From CAZVPF01 sp964628195 (GTDB taxonomy: Bacteria; Planctomycetota; Phycisphaerae; Sedimentisphaerales; Anaerohalosphaeraceae): DNA of 63,051 nt. This document shows positions 60,366 to 63,051 of the stretch, one piece after another; within the stretch, counting starts at the first letter, position 1; every line of letters starts with the position of its first letter. The DNA lies in assembly GCA_964628195.1 (NCBI GenBank), contig CAZVPF010000019.1:1-63051 (forward strand), written 5' to 3'. Below the pieces are notes generated by a model. That model was not told where the DNA came from. It searched no databases and saw only the letters and a program-made list of their open reading frames with translations. Both the position numbers and the translations under genes were made by a program.

Positions 60366-61172
60366 TCAGTCTCTTAAACGTTTGAAAAAATATATCCCCG
60401 CCACAGCCACAAAAATGTACCAGTATGCTTCAAGGAACATAAGTATATAGTTCTTCTCTTCGAGAAAGCTAAGCAGGACGGGCACTGCAATAAAAACCAA
60501 CCCGGCGATGAAGTTCCACTTCTTTTCGCGGAGTTCTTGCCAGTCCCAGTTCAAAAGCTTATCGAGCACCCACGGCGCCGCTGCCGCCGCCAGCAATCCC
60601 ACAGCCGCCCCGGCGAAAGCATCAGACGGGTAATGGGCCAGAGACGCGACACGAAGGGCTCCGATACCCGCGGCAATGATGTAAAGCGTGACCGAACCTG
60701 CGATATTCGTGTAACAGCTTATAACTGTAACTGCGGCAAAAACGGTGGCGGTGTCGCCGGATGGGAACGATTTAAAGCTGTCTATCTCTCCAGGCTGCTC
60801 AGTAGTAGATGAGGCCGCTATCGCTTCCCTCGGCCTGGCCCGTGAAGTAGCCATCTTCAACGGCCACACTGAAACGGTAACAAGCAGAAGTGCGAAGATG
60901 GTGATGAAGAAAGCCTTCGGCCTGCCCGCAAGCCATGCCCACACCATTACAAGCCAAACCTGCACCCAACTGTTGCCAAGCTGCTTAAAAGCCACCAGCC
61001 AGTAATTTGTATCGTAATTAAATTCACTTTGACGGAAATAACGTGAGACCTGCCCGTCAAAAAATAACCCGCACACCACCGAAAATATCAACAGAATAAA
61101 GCTTGCACCGATTGCCAGCTTCACTCTTGCAGGCAATTTCGAGAATATATCTCTAATACTTCTGCCGGTCAT
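60366..61172 (-). CDS. PAP2-family membrane phosphatase with PSGD in place of PSGH
   Basis: 268 residues with six hydrophobic stretches, a polytopic membrane protein. Phosphatase motifs: KMATSRARP (KX6RP type), FPSGDTA (motif 2, His replaced by Asp), and SLAHYPSDAFAG (motif 3 with the catalytic His). PAP2 enzymes dephosphorylate lipid phosphates such as undecaprenyl pyrophosphate. The missing motif 2 His may lower or change activity. Overlaps the upstream glycosyltransferase gene by 4 nt, so a shared lipid-carrier pathway is likely. Confidence 0.85.
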   Translation of the reverse strand: MTGRSIRDIFSKLPARVKLAIGASFILLIFSVVCGLFFDGQVSRYFRQSEFNYDTNYWLVAFKQLGNSWVQVWLVMVWAWLAGRPKAFFITIFALLLVTVSVWPLKMATSRARPREAIAASSTTEQPGEIDSFKSFPSGDTATVFAAVTVISCYTNIAGSVTLYIIAAGIGALRVASLAHYPSDAFAGAAVGLLAAAAAPWVLDKLLNWDWQELREKKWNFIAGLVFIAVPVLLSFLEEKNYILMFLEAYWYIFVAVAGIYFFKRLRD

Positions 61173-62836
61173 GCTCCCTCGCCGCTGCTTGCAAGGATGT
61201 AAATATCAAACTCCTTGCCCTTTACATAATTAACGCCAGTTACCTTGCCGACCTCCATCAGCCCGAACTTACTGTCCTGCTCCTTAAACAGTTCAAGTAT
61301 CTCCTCGGGAATGATAAGCACGCAAGGCTCATGCTCCTTAATCCAGTTACGTATTCCCTTCTTGCCGCCGTTTATCTCGGCAACCCGTCTTTCGATATAA
61401 AAAACAAGCGAAGGCTCCTTAAAGCCGAACGCCCCTGCGTTATAACTTTCGGGCACCTCACTTTTAACAATTTTCGCTATCTCAGGCGAGAGCTTTGTAG
61501 TGTCAACCACCGGCAGGACAGCGCCGTACAACGGTAACACCAACGCAACGGCAGTTACAACAAGCATAACCGCCGACATCTTCAGTCGCTTCTTCCAAAT
61601 CATCGCTATCGCCCAAACAAACGGCACCATAAAAACCAAACCCGTAATGATGGATGCAGATACCAGGCCTTCTATCGGAAAATAAAACGGTCCGATCAGA
61701 AACCCCGCGAACAAAGGGACAACTATAATAACCGCAAGCCATATTCCATGCCTGAGCCACGCCCAGTCCCTGCCCGAAAGCGAGCCCGTCTCATACCCCC
61801 TGACGGTGCCTGCAACGGCAAGTGAAAGAGATGGCATGATAAAGTAAATGTAATGCGGCAGTTTCGTCGCGACAACTGTCATAATTATAAGGACCGGCCA
61901 GAACCAGCAGTTAAACAAAAGTCTCATGTCCCGTCCGCCCGTTCGCCCGCCGAACACGGCAGACAAACTGCCCGGAAAAACAAGCGTCCACGGCAGGAAG
62001 CCCGCCGCCACAACCGCTGGATAGTAAGGCAGGTACATGAGAAAATGTCCGCCGTGACTTTCCATCGGGTGAAGCATCCTGTGAATCAGGTGCTTTCCTA
62101 TACCTGACTTGGCAAACTCGCCGCCGGTCGCGTTATTGGCAGGTATCGCCCAGGCCAGAAAGAGCCCCGTCCCGATAATGATCGCAAGAAGCGCGGTGAA
62201 AAAATGCGCGCCCGGCCGATCGATACGTTTCCGTGCAAACCACAGGCAAAGCAGAATTGTCAGCATTGCGATATAAGCGATGGGCCCTTTCGACAGCAGC
62301 GCACCGCCCAGCATGAACCCCATCAGCGGGCAATGGTACCACTGTATACCCCGCTTCCATGCATGAACAAATACCGCTACATTCGCCGTCATAAACAGCA
62401 AAAGCGGAGCGTCACAAAGCGCGGAGGTCCCGACATAAGCAACCATAAAAGAACTGGCGGTTATAAGCATCGCCCACCAGCCGGCCCTGGCGTCGTATAT
62501 CCACTTGCCGATATAGAACATCAAAAGGCAATTAACCACCGTACAAACCGCCGGGGCAACACGAGCAGCAAAAGCGGTCTTGCCCAGTACGTGTATAGGC
62601 ACCGACATCAGCCAGTAAACCATGATCGGCTTGTGAGGCCGAAGCTCATCGTTGAAAGTAGGTATAAAATAATCTCCCGACTCAACCATTTCCACGGACG
62701 CACGAGCATAACGGGGTTCATCCCGGTCCCAGAGCGTCGTCTGGCCGGCCATAAAAAGATAAATGCCGAGTATAATCAAACAAGCCCCCGCCAGCTTAAT
62801 CTTGCCGACTTTCGGACTGGAAACTATATTATTCAA
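61169..62836 (-). CDS. ArnT/PMT-like membrane glycosyltransferase
   Basis: 555 residues, about 11-12 TM segments. GT39/GT83-type dolichyl-phosphate-mannose-protein mannosyltransferase-like superfamily. TM1 is followed by the loop motif LWDRDEPRYARASVEM with the catalytic-type Asp/Glu (as in ArnT) and LRPHKPIMVYWL. Donor would be a polyprenyl-phosphate sugar, acceptor unknown (lipid or protein). Overlaps the PAP2 gene by 4 nt. The C-terminal soluble part (about 450-555) is extracytoplasmic. Not an exosortase: the expected Cys/Arg/His motif of that family is absent. Confidence 0.87.
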   Translation of the reverse strand: MNNIVSSPKVGKIKLAGACLIILGIYLFMAGQTTLWDRDEPRYARASVEMVESGDYFIPTFNDELRPHKPIMVYWLMSVPIHVLGKTAFAARVAPAVCTVVNCLLMFYIGKWIYDARAGWWAMLITASSFMVAYVGTSALCDAPLLLFMTANVAVFVHAWKRGIQWYHCPLMGFMLGGALLSKGPIAYIAMLTILLCLWFARKRIDRPGAHFFTALLAIIIGTGLFLAWAIPANNATGGEFAKSGIGKHLIHRMLHPMESHGGHFLMYLPYYPAVVAAGFLPWTLVFPGSLSAVFGGRTGGRDMRLLFNCWFWPVLIIMTVVATKLPHYIYFIMPSLSLAVAGTVRGYETGSLSGRDWAWLRHGIWLAVIIVVPLFAGFLIGPFYFPIEGLVSASIITGLVFMVPFVWAIAMIWKKRLKMSAVMLVVTAVALVLPLYGAVLPVVDTTKLSPEIAKIVKSEVPESYNAGAFGFKEPSLVFYIERRVAEINGGKKGIRNWIKEHEPCVLIIPEEILELFKEQDSKFGLMEVGKVTGVNYVKGKEFDIYILASSGEGA

Positions 62837-63051
62837 TCCGCAGCACCTTAATAAAGTCCATTTTATTTGACGGGATTATAATCAAACCGCCGACGTATTA
62901 CAACATCCTTTTCGCTAAACACGCACTGTATTGACGGTTCTTTTGAAAATATCTAATATGTGCTTGAATATCCACCAATCCTGCGTTAATTATAAGCTGA
63001 CATTTCCCATTTAACAACTGACATTTCCCATTTAAACTGTTAAAAAACATA
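62837..63051. other. AT-rich intergenic end of window
   Basis: No gene seen. Contains the 21-bp tandem repeat near the right edge. Confidence 0.5.
62997..63035. repeat. Short tandem repeat at the window edge
   Basis: CTGACATTTCCCATTTAA occurs at 62997-63014 and again at 63018-63035, period 21. The right edge of the window may cut a longer array. Confidence 0.7.

Noticed and set aside
1..63051. CRISPR arrays, rRNA genes and prophage genes
   Set aside because: No regularly spaced identical short repeats with unique spacers, no rRNA-like stretches and no phage structural or integrase genes were found on reading the window.

Overview
The window looks like a chromosomal segment of a planctomycete, most likely class Phycisphaerae (Sedimentisphaerales-like). 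This is inferred from the eleven proteins that end in a PEP-CTERM sorting tail (PEPAT, short hydrophobic stretch, RRKRK), a J-like protein linked to ExbB/ExbD and VWA genes, a complete GlgE-type alpha-glucan cluster and a dockerin-like protein. No rRNA, CRISPR array or prophage was seen. A run of 100 N (41399-41498) marks a scaffold gap.

Layout. 1-2.0 kb: a tRNA with anticodon CAT and one PEP-CTERM gene. 2.0-4.3 kb: trpS, a DUF2007 gene and scpA, overlapping. 4.7-6.7 kb: a chemoreceptor with tandem CZB zinc-binding domains. 6.8-10.2 kb (minus): fucI, fucU and a TraB-family membrane protein. 10.5-12.6 kb: a four-CBS protein, a 48-residue gene ignored by length filters, and a PEP-CTERM gene. 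12.8-21.0 kb (minus): a seven-gene envelope operon, VWA - ExbB - ExbD - ExbD - TPR - J-like membrane protein - exported zinc-finger protein. 21.2-28.0 kb (minus): a second CZB chemoreceptor, two NarL-type response regulators and their multi-PAS hybrid kinase. 28.1-36.3 kb (minus): murG, birA, nadC, uvrB, rpsU, a radical SAM DNA-repair-associated protein and a glycosidase-like lipoprotein.

36.4-49 kb is the most unusual part. Five PEP-CTERM genes lie head to tail on the minus strand. They share leaders, C-terminal coding segments and 3' stem-loops but have different bodies. Next come 119-bp tandem repeats running into the scaffold gap, a truncated receiver-like gene, a sigma-54 activator without a sensor domain, two more PEP-CTERM genes and a three-gene operon of two PEP-CTERM proteins plus a dockerin protein. 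A short motif, GATCACTGACTGA or its complement, recurs in hairpin loops and leaders across this region and could let the transcripts pair with one another.

49-63 kb (minus) holds an ECF sigma/anti-sigma pair, a lipoprotein with ribBA, the glgE - treS/maltokinase - glgB operon (trehalose and maltose-1-phosphate to branched alpha-glucan), and a PAP2 phosphatase overlapping an ArnT-like membrane glycosyltransferase.

All functional calls come from reading motifs by eye; no database search was run.
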